Assembly: GCF_900110915.1 (NCBI RefSeq)
Contig: NZ_FOFG01000006.1
Span: forward strand, 62,001 to 126,000
DNA from: Faunimonas pinastri
GTDB taxonomy: Bacteria; Pseudomonadota; Alphaproteobacteria; Rhizobiales; Afifellaceae
Reading direction: 5' to 3'
Length of the DNA: 64,000 bases
The notes under the pieces are model-generated. The model was not told where the DNA came from. It saw only the letters and a list, made by a program, of their open reading frames with translations, and searched no databases. The translations under genes were made by a program, and so were the position numbers. The stretch's first letter is position 1. Each line of letters begins with the position of its first letter. Positions 8,782-17,698 of this stretch are shown here, piece by piece.

Positions 8782-9774
8782 TCAGAACATAACGAACCAG
8801 ATCACGCCGAGAACGACAAGCACGATGAGACCCCAGACGTAGGGACCGCCCAGGAAGCCGATGGCTGCCTTGCCCTCGATCTCGTTTTCGATCTCGTTCG
8901 CGGCCTCGTCGACCCGCTCGCCACTGGCCGAGGGCTCCAGATCCTCAGGAAGGGGTTCCTCCGCCGCATCCAGCGCATCGCCGCGAAATTCGCCGTCGGG
9001 AATGGAGCGGCCCGCGAAACCGGCGACGGTGGCCGGCGGCGCGTCGCGAGCCACGGAGCGCGCCGACTGCCGGTCTTCCAGCGTTACGTCAGGGATCTCG
9101 GCCGGAATATTGGCGGGAACAGCTTCCGGGATGATGGGAACGCCCGTGCCGGCCGGCGGGATCGTCGCCCCCGGCAGGAGCTCCACGGGAATGCTTCCCG
9201 GCGTCAGCGTTCCCGCCGGGGCGGTTCCGAACGCGCCGCTGGTGCCGACGCCTCCAACAGGCTCGCCGCTCACACCCTCGGCGCCAGGCGTCGCTTCGGC
9301 CGTGAACGCGTCGTCGGCTCCCGTGACGTCGATCGAGACGCCGGCCCTGGCGGCAAGACAGCTGAAGAACTGGTCGGCCAGCTTCTTGGCGGTGGCGTCG
9401 ATCAGCCGCGAGCCCAGCTGCGCCAGCTTGCCGCCCACCTGCGCGTTGGCGACATAGGTGAGCACCGTGCCGCCATCCTCTTCGGCCAGATTCACGTCGG
9501 CGTTGCCGCTGGCGAACCCGGCCACGCCGCCCTTGCCCTCGCCGGAGATGGTGTAGCTGGTGGGCGGATTGAGGCCGGACAGCGTCACCGTGCCGTTGAA
9601 GGTCGCCTTCACCGGGCCGATCTTCGTAGTGACTTTCGCGGCGAAACCGCCATCGCCGGTGCGCTCGAGGCTTTCGCAGCCCGGCAGGCAATCGCGCAGC
9701 ACTTCGGGATCGTTGAGGAGGGCCCAGACGTCCTCGCGGGGTAGCGGGATCCGGTATTCGCCTCTGAGTTCCAT
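8782..9774 (-). CDS. CoxG-like SRPBCC family protein with C-terminal membrane anchor
   Basis: Residues 1-150 form an SRPBCC/CoxG domain (MELRGEYRIPLPREDVWALLNDPEVLRDCLPGC at the start, then GKLAQLGSRLIDATAKKLADQFF). In carboxydotrophs, CoxG anchors CO dehydrogenase to the membrane. A long Pro/Gly/Thr-rich, low-complexity linker (about 165-290) follows, then an acidic stretch and one C-terminal membrane segment (YVWGLIVLVVLGVIWFVMF) right at the end, so this protein is itself tail-anchored. The ATG at 9774 has a good AAGGAG site; a longer frame from 9852 lacks one. It is the first gene of the coxG-coxS-coxM(-ggt) run and diverges from the cysQ-like gene. Confidence 0.88.
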   Translation of the reverse strand: MELRGEYRIPLPREDVWALLNDPEVLRDCLPGCESLERTGDGGFAAKVTTKIGPVKATFNGTVTLSGLNPPTSYTISGEGKGGVAGFASGNADVNLAEEDGGTVLTYVANAQVGGKLAQLGSRLIDATAKKLADQFFSCLAARAGVSIDVTGADDAFTAEATPGAEGVSGEPVGGVGTSGAFGTAPAGTLTPGSIPVELLPGATIPPAGTGVPIIPEAVPANIPAEIPDVTLEDRQSARSVARDAPPATVAGFAGRSIPDGEFRGDALDAAEEPLPEDLEPSASGERVDEAANEIENEIEGKAAIGFLGGPYVWGLIVLVVLGVIWFVMF

Positions 9775-9940
9775 GCCTTGCTCCTTGCCCACCTGCCGGA
9801 CGGCCTTGGCCGCCAACCGGCTTATCAACTCGAATGTCTGGAAGAACAACAACGATTGGCCGGCAAAAGGTTCCTTTCGAAAGCTTCGAATGCCTCGTCT
9901 TCGCCGTTGGCGCAGGCGTCTTCAGCGGCTAAAAGGCCGC

Positions 9941-10795
9941 ATGGCTCCGATCTCCTCCCAGAATACCGAACCGTTCGACAGCGACCTCAACACTCTTGTC
10001 CAGGCAGCGCTTGCCGGCGGCCGGGCGGCGATGGCGATCTACCAGACCGACTTCGTGGTAGAGCGAAAGGCCGACGCCTCGCCGGTGTCCATCGCCGATC
10101 GCGCGGCGGAAGAGGCCATCCTCGCCGCCCTTGCCGAAGCGTTTCCGGACATACCGGTCGTGGCGGAGGAATCCTACGCTGAGGGCCATGTGCCGGAAGT
10201 GGCGGGCCGCTTCTTTTTGGTCGACCCGCTAGACGGCACCAAGGAATTCATCGCCCGCAACGGCGAGTTCACCGTCAACATCGCCCTGATCGAGGACCGG
10301 GTGCCCGTGCTGGGCGTGGTGCTCGCCCCGGCGATCGGCCGCGCCTATGCCGGCGGTGGGACGAAGGCATTCGCCGGAAGCGTCGATGCGGGCTGCGGCG
10401 AGATCGCGGACTGGCGGCCGATCCGCGTGCGCGACTGGCCGGATGCTCCCGTCGTGGTGGCGAGCCGCTCGCATTCCAACCCGGAGACGGAAGAGATGAT
10501 CGGCCGTACCGCCGCGCAAACGCGCCGCTCCATCGGCTCCTCGCTGAAATTCTGTCTGGTCGCGGAGGGCGAGGCCGACTTTTACCCCCGCATCGGCTCG
10601 GTGATGGAATGGGACACGGCGGCCGGCGACGCCGTGCTGCGCGCGGCAGGCGGCATGGTCGTGACGCGCGACGGCAAGCCGCTGCTCTACGGCAAGACCG
10701 ACCGCCCCGGCGTCGAAAACTTCCGCAACCCCGATTATTTCGCGCTGGGAGACCTTTCGGTGCTCACGCGCCTGTCGCTGGCAGAGGCGGCCTGA
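9941..10795 (+). CDS. cysQ: 3'(2'),5'-bisphosphate nucleotidase (CysQ-like)
   Basis: This is a Mg-dependent phosphatase of the inositol monophosphatase superfamily, 284 residues. It probably removes the 3'-phosphate from PAP, a by-product of sulphate assimilation. Metal-site motifs are visible: VVAEESY (the Glu ligand), DPLDGTKEFIARNGEFTVNIALIE, and GSVMEWDTAAGDAVLRAAGG near the C-terminus. The Asp-Gly-Thr-Lys-Glu-Phe form of the second motif is typical of CysQ rather than of SuhB. The ATG at 9941 has AAGG at a suitable distance; the frame stays open further upstream but runs into the divergent coxG promoter. The next gene begins 3 bp after its stop. Confidence 0.9.
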   Translation: MAPISSQNTEPFDSDLNTLVQAALAGGRAAMAIYQTDFVVERKADASPVSIADRAAEEAILAALAEAFPDIPVVAEESYAEGHVPEVAGRFFLVDPLDGTKEFIARNGEFTVNIALIEDRVPVLGVVLAPAIGRAYAGGGTKAFAGSVDAGCGEIADWRPIRVRDWPDAPVVVASRSHSNPETEEMIGRTAAQTRRSIGSSLKFCLVAEGEADFYPRIGSVMEWDTAAGDAVLRAAGGMVVTRDGKPLLYGKTDRPGVENFRNPDYFALGDLSVLTRLSLAEAA

Positions 10796-10798
10796 CCG

Positions 10799-11677
10799 AT
10801 GCCGTCCGACCTCACGCCCTCCATCCTCGTCGCCGAACCGTTCGGCGGCTACCGCTTGCTCGACAGCGGCCACGGCCGCAAGCTGGAGCGCTTCGGCCCG
10901 CTGGTGCTGAACCGGCCGGAAGAGCAGGCGATCTGGTCCCCTCGCCTGTCCGACGCGGAATGGGCACGCGCCGACGCCATCTTCACCGGCGACGTGGACG
11001 AGGAGGGCGCCGGGCGCTGGAAGCGGCGCGAGGGGCTGGCGGAGGACTGGGTGAGCGCGGAGGGCGACCTGAAGTTTTCCTGCCGCTTCACCTCTTTCCG
11101 CCATGTCGGCATCTTCCCCGAGCAGGAGCCGCACTGGCGCTTCATGCGCGAGCGGATCGAGGCGGCGAGCGGCCAGCCGTCCATCCTCAACCTCTTCGGC
11201 TATACCGGCATCGCCTCGCTGGTCGCGGCCAGGGCCGGCGCGCAGGTGACCCATATCGACGCGTCCAAGAAGGCGATCGCCTGGGCGCGCGACAACCAGA
11301 CGCTGGCCGGCCTCGACGACAAGCCGATCCGCTGGATCTGCGAGGATGCGATGAAATACGCCCAGCGCGAGGTCAGGCGCGGCAGCCGTTATGACGGCAT
11401 CCTGCTCGATCCGCCGAAATATGGGCGCGGCCCCAAGGGCGAGATCTGGGACATCTTCCAGAGCCTGCCGGAAATCCTGACGCTTTGCCGCGATCTGGTG
11501 AAGCCCGGAGGCTTCATCATCCTGACTGCCTATGCGATCCGCGCCTCGTTTCTGGCGCTGCACCGCCTCTCGGAGGAAGTATTCGGCCCCGGCGTCGAGG
11601 CCGGCGAACTGGCGCTTCGCGACGAGAACGGCGGATTGCTGCCCACCTCCCTCTTCTGCCGCTGGACCGCGCCATGA
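10799..11677 (+). CDS. Class I SAM-dependent RNA methyltransferase
   Basis: This 292-residue protein has a Rossmann-fold methyltransferase core. The SAM-binding motif I is ILNLFGYTGIASLVAARAGA, the acidic motif II is VTHIDASKKAIAWARDNQ, and the catalytic motif IV is ILLDPPKYGRGPKGE. This pattern is that of the RlmI/RlmK-type 23S rRNA methyltransferases, but the N-terminal PUA domain of RlmI is missing. The N-terminal 100 residues instead resemble a shorter alphaproteobacterial group. It starts 3 bp after cysQ, and its stop overlaps the start of the TrmH-like gene, so the three are probably co-transcribed. The target base is unknown. Confidence 0.85.
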   Translation: MPSDLTPSILVAEPFGGYRLLDSGHGRKLERFGPLVLNRPEEQAIWSPRLSDAEWARADAIFTGDVDEEGAGRWKRREGLAEDWVSAEGDLKFSCRFTSFRHVGIFPEQEPHWRFMRERIEAASGQPSILNLFGYTGIASLVAARAGAQVTHIDASKKAIAWARDNQTLAGLDDKPIRWICEDAMKYAQREVRRGSRYDGILLDPPKYGRGPKGEIWDIFQSLPEILTLCRDLVKPGGFIILTAYAIRASFLALHRLSEEVFGPGVEAGELALRDENGGLLPTSLFCRWTAP

Positions 11678-12540
11678 CCGACGACCGCCACGACGGCCTG
11701 CCTGACGGCCACCGACACCACCCCGACCGGCCCCGGCAGGGCAGCTTCAAGCGCGTGACCAGCCTCACCAATCCGCTGGTGAAGGACATCCGCAACCTGC
11801 AGCAGAAGAAGTTCCGCGACGAAAAGAGCCTCTTCATCGCGGAAGGGCAGAAGCTCGTCCGCGACGCCATGGACGGCGACTGGCCCATCGAGACGCTGGT
11901 CTATGGCGATGAACTCGCCGGCGACGAGGCGATCGGCCAGCTTGCCGCCCGCGCCAAGACGGCCGGCGCGACGGTGATGGAGGTTTCCGCTCTCGTGCTG
12001 GAAAAGATCGCCCGGCGCGACAATCCGCAAACGGTGATCGGCATCTTCCGTCAGCATTTCGCCCCGGCTTCCTCGGTCGGCGAGGGCGGGCTCTGGGTGG
12101 CGCTCGACCGCGTTCGCGATCCCGGCAATCTCGGCACGATCCTGCGCACGGCCGACGCGGCTGGTGTCGCCGGTGTCGCGCTGGTCGGCCATTGCTGCGA
12201 TCCCTTCGCCTCCGAGACGGTGCGCGCCACGATGGGATCCATCTTCCACGTGCCCATGGCGAAGATCTCGGAAGAGGCGTTTCTGTCGCATGTGCGCCGG
12301 CGCAAGCTGCACCTCGTCGGCACGCATCTCTCCGCCAAGACCATGGATTACCGGGCGGCGCGCTACGATGCGCCCACCCTCCTCCTCATGGGCAACGAGC
12401 AGCAGGGCCTCACCGTCGATCTGGCGGACGCCTGCGACGAACTGGTGAAGATCCCGATGCGCGGGCGGGCGGATTCGCTCAATCTCGCCGTTTCCACCGG
12501 GTTAATGATCTATGAAGCCTTGCGTACGACATTGAGGTGA
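11674..12540 (+). CDS. TrmH family SPOUT RNA methyltransferase
   Basis: This is a 288-residue 2'-O-ribose methyltransferase of the SpoU/TrmH family. The N-terminal half binds RNA substrate (SLTNPLVKDIRNLQQKKFRDEKSLFIAEGQKLV). The knotted SPOUT domain shows all three motifs: LDRVRDPGNLGTILRTADAAG, LLLMGNEQQGL, and KIPMRGRADSLNLAVSTGLMIYE. The ATG at 11674 overlaps the upstream stop codon in an ATGA arrangement, which fixes the start and implies translational coupling. It probably methylates a 23S rRNA or tRNA ribose; the exact site cannot be told from sequence. Confidence 0.9.
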   Translation: MTDDRHDGLPDGHRHHPDRPRQGSFKRVTSLTNPLVKDIRNLQQKKFRDEKSLFIAEGQKLVRDAMDGDWPIETLVYGDELAGDEAIGQLAARAKTAGATVMEVSALVLEKIARRDNPQTVIGIFRQHFAPASSVGEGGLWVALDRVRDPGNLGTILRTADAAGVAGVALVGHCCDPFASETVRATMGSIFHVPMAKISEEAFLSHVRRRKLHLVGTHLSAKTMDYRAARYDAPTLLLMGNEQQGLTVDLADACDELVKIPMRGRADSLNLAVSTGLMIYEALRTTLR

Positions 12541-12618
12541 CGCAAGCCTTCCGCCGCCCTATACACCCCGCAGCCGCCGCTATACATCAGCGCGGATCGC
12601 ATCCTCCCGAGGGAAGTC

Positions 12619-13608
12619 ATGACCGCTCCGTCCTCATTCATGTCAGACACGACCGATCCGTTGGTCACGGTTTTCGGTGGCTCGGGCTTTCTCGGCCGCT
12701 ATGTCGTGCGCTCGCTCGCCAGGCGCGGCTATCGCATCCGCGTCGCCGTTCGCCGTCCCGATCTCGCCGGTTTCCTGCAGCCGCTGGGCACCGTGGGGCA
12801 GATCAGGGGCGTGCAGGCGAACCTGCGCTATCGTGAATCGGTGGAGCGGGCGGTTTCCGGCGCCGTCGCCGTCGTCAATTGCGTGGGCATCCTGTCGCCC
12901 TCCGGCCGGCAGTCCTTCGAGGCTCTGCATGCCGCCGGCGCGGGCGCCATCGCCGAGGCGAGCCGCGATGCCGGCGTGCAGAAGATGGTCCACGTTTCCG
13001 CCATCGGAGCGGACGCGCAGGGCGCCTCGGGCTACCAGCGGTCCAAGGCGGCCGGCGAGCAGAACGTCTTCTCCGCCCTGCCAGACGCGGTCGTGATGCG
13101 GCCTTCGCTGGTTTTCGGGCCGGAAGACGAGTTCTTCAATCGCTTCGCCTCCATGGCGCGGATCGCGCCGTTCCTGCCGCTGATCGGCGGCGGCGCGACG
13201 CGCTTCCAGCCGGTCTATGCGGCCGATGTCGGCGAGGCGATCGCCCGCGCGGTCGACGGTCAGGCTCGCCCCGGTGCGATCTACGAGCTGGGAGGCCCGG
13301 AAGTCCTGACGTTCCGCGAATGCATGGAGTTGATGCTGGAAGTGACGCAGCGCAAGCGGCACTTCATGAACGTCCCCTTCAGCCTGGCGGGCACGATGGC
13401 GAAGCTCGGCGGCGCACTGGGCATGGGCCCGCTGACGCCGGATCAGGTCCGCATGCTGCGCCATGACAACATCGTCTCGGCGCAAGCGGTGGCGGAAGAG
13501 CTGACGCTGCGCGGCCTCGGCGTCGAGCCCACCGCGCTGGAAGTGATCCTGCCCACCTATCTCCAGCGCTTCCGTCAGGCCGGCCAGTTCACCAAGATCG
13601 CAGCCTGA
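12619..13608 (+). CDS. NDUFA9-like complex I accessory NAD(P)-binding protein
   Basis: This is an atypical short-chain dehydrogenase of 329 residues. The dinucleotide motif is TVFGGSGFLGRYVVRSLARRGY (residues 15-36), and VNCVGILSPSG, MVHVSAIGAD and VMRPSLVFGPEDEFFNRFA follow. This is the pattern of the alphaproteobacterial relatives of the mitochondrial complex I subunit NDUFA9. In alphaproteobacteria these proteins are thought to associate with NADH:ubiquinone oxidoreductase. GAGGGA lies 5 bases before the ATG at 12619; a second ATG at 12640 is a less supported alternative. The gene converges with uppP, with 6 bp between the stops. Confidence 0.88.
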   Translation: MTAPSSFMSDTTDPLVTVFGGSGFLGRYVVRSLARRGYRIRVAVRRPDLAGFLQPLGTVGQIRGVQANLRYRESVERAVSGAVAVVNCVGILSPSGRQSFEALHAAGAGAIAEASRDAGVQKMVHVSAIGADAQGASGYQRSKAAGEQNVFSALPDAVVMRPSLVFGPEDEFFNRFASMARIAPFLPLIGGGATRFQPVYAADVGEAIARAVDGQARPGAIYELGGPEVLTFRECMELMLEVTQRKRHFMNVPFSLAGTMAKLGGALGMGPLTPDQVRMLRHDNIVSAQAVAEELTLRGLGVEPTALEVILPTYLQRFRQAGQFTKIAA

Positions 13609-13614
13609 CCTCGC

Positions 13615-14421
13615 TCAGGCCCCGATCCACACGGCTGCAAGCCCGAGAAGGCCGATCACGATGCGCCACCAGGCGAACGGAGCAAAGCCATGGCGCGACA
13701 CGAAGGCGAGCAGCTTGCGCACGACGAAGAGCGCCGAGATGAACGCCGTCACGAAGCCTATGGCGATCAGTCCGACATCGTTGCCGGAAAGGTCGCCGCG
13801 ATGCTTGTAGCTGTCGAGGACGAAGGCGCCGACCATCACGGGGATCGCCAGGAAGAACGAGTATTCGGCCGCCGACCGCTTGTCGCAGCCCATCAGGAGC
13901 GCGCCCGCGATCGTCGCGCCGGAGCGGGATACGCCGGGAACCAGCGCCAGGCACTGGAACACGCCGATGATGAAGGCGAGGCCCAGCGGATAGTGCATCG
14001 CGCTCTGGTAGACCTTTTCAATATTGAGACGATCGAGCAGCAGCAGCGCGACACCGCCGATGATCAGCGCCAGGCAGATCACCGTGGTTGCGTTGAACAG
14101 CACCGTCTCGATGAAATTGTGCGTCAGCATGCCGAGGATGGCCGCCGGCAGGAAGCCGATCAGGATCGACAGCACGAAACGCCGGGCCGCCGGGTTGGTC
14201 GGCAGTTGCACGACGACACGCCAGAGCCGCTCGAAGTAGACAAGCAGGATCGCCAGGATCGCCCCCAGCTGGATCAGCACGTCAAAAGCCGGTCCTCCAC
14301 CCTGGAAGCCCAAGAATTGCCGCACAAGCAGGAGATGAGCTGTAGAGGAGACCGGGATGAATTCCGTCAGGCCTTCCACGAGGCCGAGGATGATTGCCTG
14401 GATGATGTCCTGTGCGTGCAT
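13615..14421 (-). CDS. uppP: Undecaprenyl-diphosphate phosphatase
   Basis: This is an integral inner-membrane phosphatase (BacA family) that recycles undecaprenyl pyrophosphate to the monophosphate lipid carrier for peptidoglycan and other envelope polymers. It confers some bacitracin resistance. The glutamate-rich motif GLVEGLTEFIPVSSTAHLLL is near residue 20, and the PGVSRSGATIAGALLMG motif is intact. There are about eight hydrophobic segments. The ATG at 14421 is preceded by GAGAGGC at the proper distance and gives 268 residues, the normal size; the in-frame ATG at 14463 has no such support. It is divergent from the GST gene. Confidence 0.95.
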   Translation of the reverse strand: MHAQDIIQAIILGLVEGLTEFIPVSSTAHLLLVRQFLGFQGGGPAFDVLIQLGAILAILLVYFERLWRVVVQLPTNPAARRFVLSILIGFLPAAILGMLTHNFIETVLFNATTVICLALIIGGVALLLLDRLNIEKVYQSAMHYPLGLAFIIGVFQCLALVPGVSRSGATIAGALLMGCDKRSAAEYSFFLAIPVMVGAFVLDSYKHRGDLSGNDVGLIAIGFVTAFISALFVVRKLLAFVSRHGFAPFAWWRIVIGLLGLAAVWIGA

Positions 14422-14531
14422 GCGCGCCTCTCGCCACCCGAATCGGGCAATCTCCGCGCGCATCTACCATCTTCTATCGGCTCCGCCCTAGCGGCTTATC
14501 GGCACTCCTCCTTTCAAACCAGCATCGTCGA

Positions 14532-15227
14532 ATGATCACGCTCGTTCACTATCCCCTGTCCGTCGCCTCCCGCTTCACCCGGTTGATCCTTGGCGAGTGC
14601 GAGATCGTTCCGGAACTCGTCGAGGAGAAGTTCTGGGAGCGGCGGGAAGAGTTCCTGATGCTGAACCCGGCGGGCACCCTTCCCGTGCTCTTCGAGAACG
14701 AGGGCGCGCCGATCTGCGGCGCCTGGGCCGTTTCGGAATATCTGGACGAAACCCACGGCTTCGCCCTCGCCGAGCGCCGGCTGCTGCCCCCCAATGCCGA
14801 GCAGCGCGGCGAGATCCGCCGGCTGACGGAATGGTTCCTGGTGAAGTTCGAGGAGGACGTCACCGGCTATATCGTGGAAGAAAAGGTCGTGAAGCGGCAG
14901 CGCGCGCGCAGCAACAACGGCAGCAGCGCGCCGGATTCGCGACTTCTCCGCGCGGCAAGACTGAACATCCGCACGCATCTGGCCTATATTGACCATATTC
15001 TGGAGCAGCGGAACTGGCTGGCCGGCGACCGGATCAGCTACGCCGATCTCGCAGCAGCCGCCGCGCTCTCCGTTGCCGATTACCTGAACGAGGTTCCATG
15101 GGAGGAAGCCGGCGAAGCGAAGGTCTGGTACATGCGCCTGAAGTCGCGTCCGACGTTCCGGCCGCTTCTGGCGGACCAGCTCTTCGGGATGCGTCCGCCG
15201 GAGCATTACGCCGACCTGGACTTCTGA
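14532..15227 (+). CDS. Glutathione S-transferase family protein
   Basis: This is a 231-residue protein with an N-terminal thioredoxin-fold GST domain ([21 protein letters not shown]; then [30 protein letters not shown], which contains the cis-Pro and the Glu/Ser glutathione-binding positions). An all-helical C-terminal domain follows, including the [15 protein letters not shown]-capping region. It is of the alphaproteobacterial type often found upstream of queG. No specific substrate can be assigned. The ATG at 14532 begins the domain directly. The next gene, queG, follows at once, and the stop at 15225-15227 lies inside the longest possible queG frame. Confidence 0.88.
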   Translation: MITLVHYPLSVASRFTRLILGECEIVPELVEEKFWERREEFLMLNPAGTLPVLFENEGAPICGAWAVSEYLDETHGFALAERRLLPPNAEQRGEIRRLTEWFLVKFEEDVTGYIVEEKVVKRQRARSNNGSSAPDSRLLRAARLNIRTHLAYIDHILEQRNWLAGDRISYADLAAAAALSVADYLNEVPWEEAGEAKVWYMRLKSRPTFRPLLADQLFGMRPPEHYADLDF

Positions 15228-15265
15228 GCGGGGCCGCGCCGCAAAGCGGGGCCGCTCGGCAAAAG

Positions 15266-16393
15266 TTGCGCCGTCTCATCGCGGACCTTGCCGCCGAGGA
15301 AGGCTTCGATGCCCTCGGCATCGCCCGCCCCGACGCAATTCCCCTCGCCCCCGACCGCCTGCGCGCGGCGCTGGCCGACGGGCACCACGGCTCGATGGGC
15401 TGGATGGACGAGACCGCCGACAGGCGCGGCTCGCCCTCGGTGCTGTGGCCAGAAGTGCGTTCGGTAATCATGCTCGGCATGAATTACGGGCCGGAGCACG
15501 ATCCGCGCGAGAACCTTCTGCGGCCCGATGTCGGCAACATCTCCGTCTATGCCCGCAACCGCGACTATCACGACCTCATCAAGGGCGCGCTGAAGCGGAT
15601 CGCCACGCGCTTCGCCGCCCGCGCGGGGGCGGACGTGAAGGTCTTCGTGGATACCGCCCCCGTCATGGAGAAGCCGCTCGCCGAGGCGGCCGGGCTCGGC
15701 TGGCAGGGCAAGCACACCAACCTCGTTTCGCGCGAGCTCGGCTCCTGGCTGTTCCTGGGTTCGATCTTCACGACGGCGGACCTGCCGCCCGACGACGCGG
15801 GCGACACGCGCTGCGGCTCCTGCAGCGCCTGCCTTTCGGCCTGCCCGACCGACGCTTTCCCCGCCCCCTACCGGCTCGATGCCCGGCGCTGCATCTCCTA
15901 TCTCACCATCGAGCATGCCGGACCGATCGACCCGGCGCTGCGGCCGCTGATCGGCAATCGTATCTACGGCTGCGACGATTGCCTCGCCGCCTGCCCGTGG
16001 AACAAGTTCGCCGAGGCTTCACGCCAGATAAAGCTGATGGCGCGCGAGGATCTGCTTGCGCCGTCGCTGCGGGAGCTTTCCCGGCTGGACGATGCGACAT
16101 TCCGCACCTTCTTCTCCGGCTCGCCGGTGAAGCGGATCGGCCGCGACCGGTTCGTCCGCAATGTGCTGATCGCGATCGGCAATTCCGGCGAGACGGGGCT
16201 CGCCGATGAGGCCGTCCGGTTGCTGGAGGATGCCGCCCCGGCCGTTCGCGCGATGGCCGTCTGGGCACTCCGACGGCTCGATCCCGCTCGTGCCGCATTT
16301 CTGCGCGAACGTCACCTCACCGATGAAGCCGAGCCCGAGGTGAGGGCGGAATGGCTGCGCGGCGACGATGAGGCTGAACAAGAGGCTGCCTAG
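15266..16393 (+). CDS. queG: Epoxyqueuosine reductase
   Basis: QueG reduces epoxyqueuosine to queuosine in the tRNA wobble position, using cobalamin and two [4Fe-4S] clusters. The cluster ligands are clear: [16 protein letters not shown], then [11 protein letters not shown], then [15 protein letters not shown]. The N-terminal cobalamin domain contains [14 protein letters not shown] and a catalytic Asp within [15 protein letters not shown]-like C-terminus follows. The start is uncertain. The only in-frame ATG (15098) overlaps the GST gene by 130 bp, so the TTG at 15266 is preferred; it gives 375 residues, close to E. coli QueG at 379. A CTG or a longer overlapping form cannot be excluded. Confidence 0.85.
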   Translation: MRRLIADLAAEEGFDALGIARPDAIPLAPDRLRAALADGHHGSMGWMDETADRRGSPSVLWPEVRSVIMLGMNYGPEHDPRENLLRPDVGNISVYARNRDYHDLIKGALKRIATRFAARAGADVKVFVDTAPVMEKPLAEAAGLGWQGKHTNLVSRELGSWLFLGSIFTTADLPPDDAGDTRCGSCSACLSACPTDAFPAPYRLDARRCISYLTIEHAGPIDPALRPLIGNRIYGCDDCLAACPWNKFAEASRQIKLMAREDLLAPSLRELSRLDDATFRTFFSGSPVKRIGRDRFVRNVLIAIGNSGETGLADEAVRLLEDAAPAVRAMAVWALRRLDPARAAFLRERHLTDEAEPEVRAEWLRGDDEAEQEAA

Positions 16394-17340
16394 TGGAAGA
16401 CAGAGACGGAACGCGCCTTTTCCTCTTTGGCGCGGGATACTCGGCCCGCGCGGTGGCGAAGCGGATGCGGCCGGAACTCGGGGCGATCACCGGGACGACG
16501 CGCGAGACCTCTCACGCCACCGGACTTCGATCGGAAGGCATCCGGCCCCTGGTCTATGACGGAAAAGGCCGGAGCGAAGCCGTCTCGAACGCCTTGGCCG
16601 AGGCCGATCTGGTCCTCATCTCGATCGCACCGGGCGAGACGGGCGATCCCGTGCTCAACCATTTCCGCCAGGATCTCGCCGCCGCCCGTCCCCGAGCCGT
16701 CGTCTATCTCTCCACCGTCGGCGTCTATGGCGACCACGGGGGCGACTGGGTCGACGAGGCGACTCCCTGCCGTCCCGTCTCGGATCGCTCGCGCCAGCGC
16801 GTTTCGGCGGAAGCCGGCTGGGAGCTCTTCGCGCTGGAGACCGGAATTCACGTCGCGATCATCCGCCTGGCAGGCATCTATGGTCCCGGCCGCGGCCCGT
16901 TCGAAAAGGTGCGGTCCGGCAAGGCGCGGCGCATCGTCAAGCCCGACCAGCTCTTCAACCGCATCCATGCCGACGATATCGCGGCCATCACCGAGGCGGC
17001 CTTCGTCCGTGGGGCCGAGGGAATCTTCAACGCCAGCGACGACGAGCCGGCCCCGCCTCAGGACGTGATCGGACACGCGGCAGCTCTCCTCGGCGTCGAG
17101 CCACCGGAGGCCATCGCCTTCGAGGAAGCGGAGATGTCCCCGATGGCTCGCAGTTTCTACGGCGAGAACAAGCGGGTCCGAAACCAGAAGATCAAAGACG
17201 TTCTCGGCGTGGATCTCGCCTATCCGACCTATCGCGAGGGTCTCGCCGCCATCCTGCAAGAAGAGCAACCGTCCCGTAACGGGACAGAGACTTCGGACGA
17301 CGCTCAGGAAATGGAAAGCACGGGCATAAATTCGATGTGA
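16393..17340 (+). CDS. SDR family NAD(P)-dependent oxidoreductase
   Basis: This is a 315-residue atypical short-chain dehydrogenase resembling the YeeZ/NAD-dependent epimerase group. The nucleotide motif is LFLFGAGYSARAVAKRM near the N-terminus. VYLSTVGVYGDHGGDWVDE contains the Ser and Tyr region, and RLAGIYGPGRGPFEKVRSG and FNRIHADDIAAI follow. The GTG start overlaps the queG stop (TAGTG), so the two genes are translationally coupled. The last 30 residues are hydrophilic and poorly conserved. No substrate is known; the link to queG is positional and does not prove a role in queuosine synthesis. Confidence 0.82.
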   Translation: MEDRDGTRLFLFGAGYSARAVAKRMRPELGAITGTTRETSHATGLRSEGIRPLVYDGKGRSEAVSNALAEADLVLISIAPGETGDPVLNHFRQDLAAARPRAVVYLSTVGVYGDHGGDWVDEATPCRPVSDRSRQRVSAEAGWELFALETGIHVAIIRLAGIYGPGRGPFEKVRSGKARRIVKPDQLFNRIHADDIAAITEAAFVRGAEGIFNASDDEPAPPQDVIGHAAALLGVEPPEAIAFEEAEMSPMARSFYGENKRVRNQKIKDVLGVDLAYPTYREGLAAILQEEQPSRNGTETSDDAQEMESTGINSM

Positions 17341-17409
17341 TCAAGGCCGAGACGAAGGAACGATGAGGCGGCTCCGATGTTCTTCCCCCACTTGAAAGGG
17401 AGACATACG

Positions 17410-17646
17410 ATGAAGATTATGGCTTCGACACTTGCTGCCGCCGTCCTGATGGGCGCGGCTTCTTTCGGCGTCGGCACCGCTTCGGCGCAGCCCGTGAAGG
17501 GTCAGGCGACGAGCCATGACGATCCCGGCCCGATGATCCCGCATCGCGGCTACAAGACCATGCATCACCGCAATTGCCACGTGAAGACGGTGAAGTCCTG
17601 GCATCACGGCCATCCCGTCTGGAAGAAGATGCGCGTCTGCCGCTAA
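17410..17646 (+). CDS. Small secreted His/Lys-rich protein
   Basis: This is a 78-residue protein with a clear signal peptide (MKIMASTLAAAVLMGAAS... cut near ASAQP). The mature part is about 50 residues, rich in His and Lys, with two Cys (NCHVKTVK and MRVC at the end) that could form a disulphide in the periplasm. AGGGAGA precedes the ATG at good spacing. Similar short HGH-containing secreted proteins are common in Hyphomicrobiales, but no function is known to me; metal or nucleic-acid binding would be guesswork. A strong terminator lies directly downstream. Confidence 0.75.
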   Translation: MKIMASTLAAAVLMGAASFGVGTASAQPVKGQATSHDDPGPMIPHRGYKTMHHRNCHVKTVKSWHHGHPVWKKMRVCR

Positions 17647-17664
17647 GGCGTCGCGAATGACAAG

Positions 17665-17690
17665 GGGCGGTCTTCGGACCGCCCTTTTTT
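17665..17690 (+). terminator. Rho-independent terminator
   Basis: An 8-bp GC-rich stem (GGGCGGTC / GACCGCCC) with a stable TTCG tetraloop is followed by six T. It ends the transcript of the small secreted protein gene. Confidence 0.9.
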
Positions 17691-17698
17691 GTCTGCTG

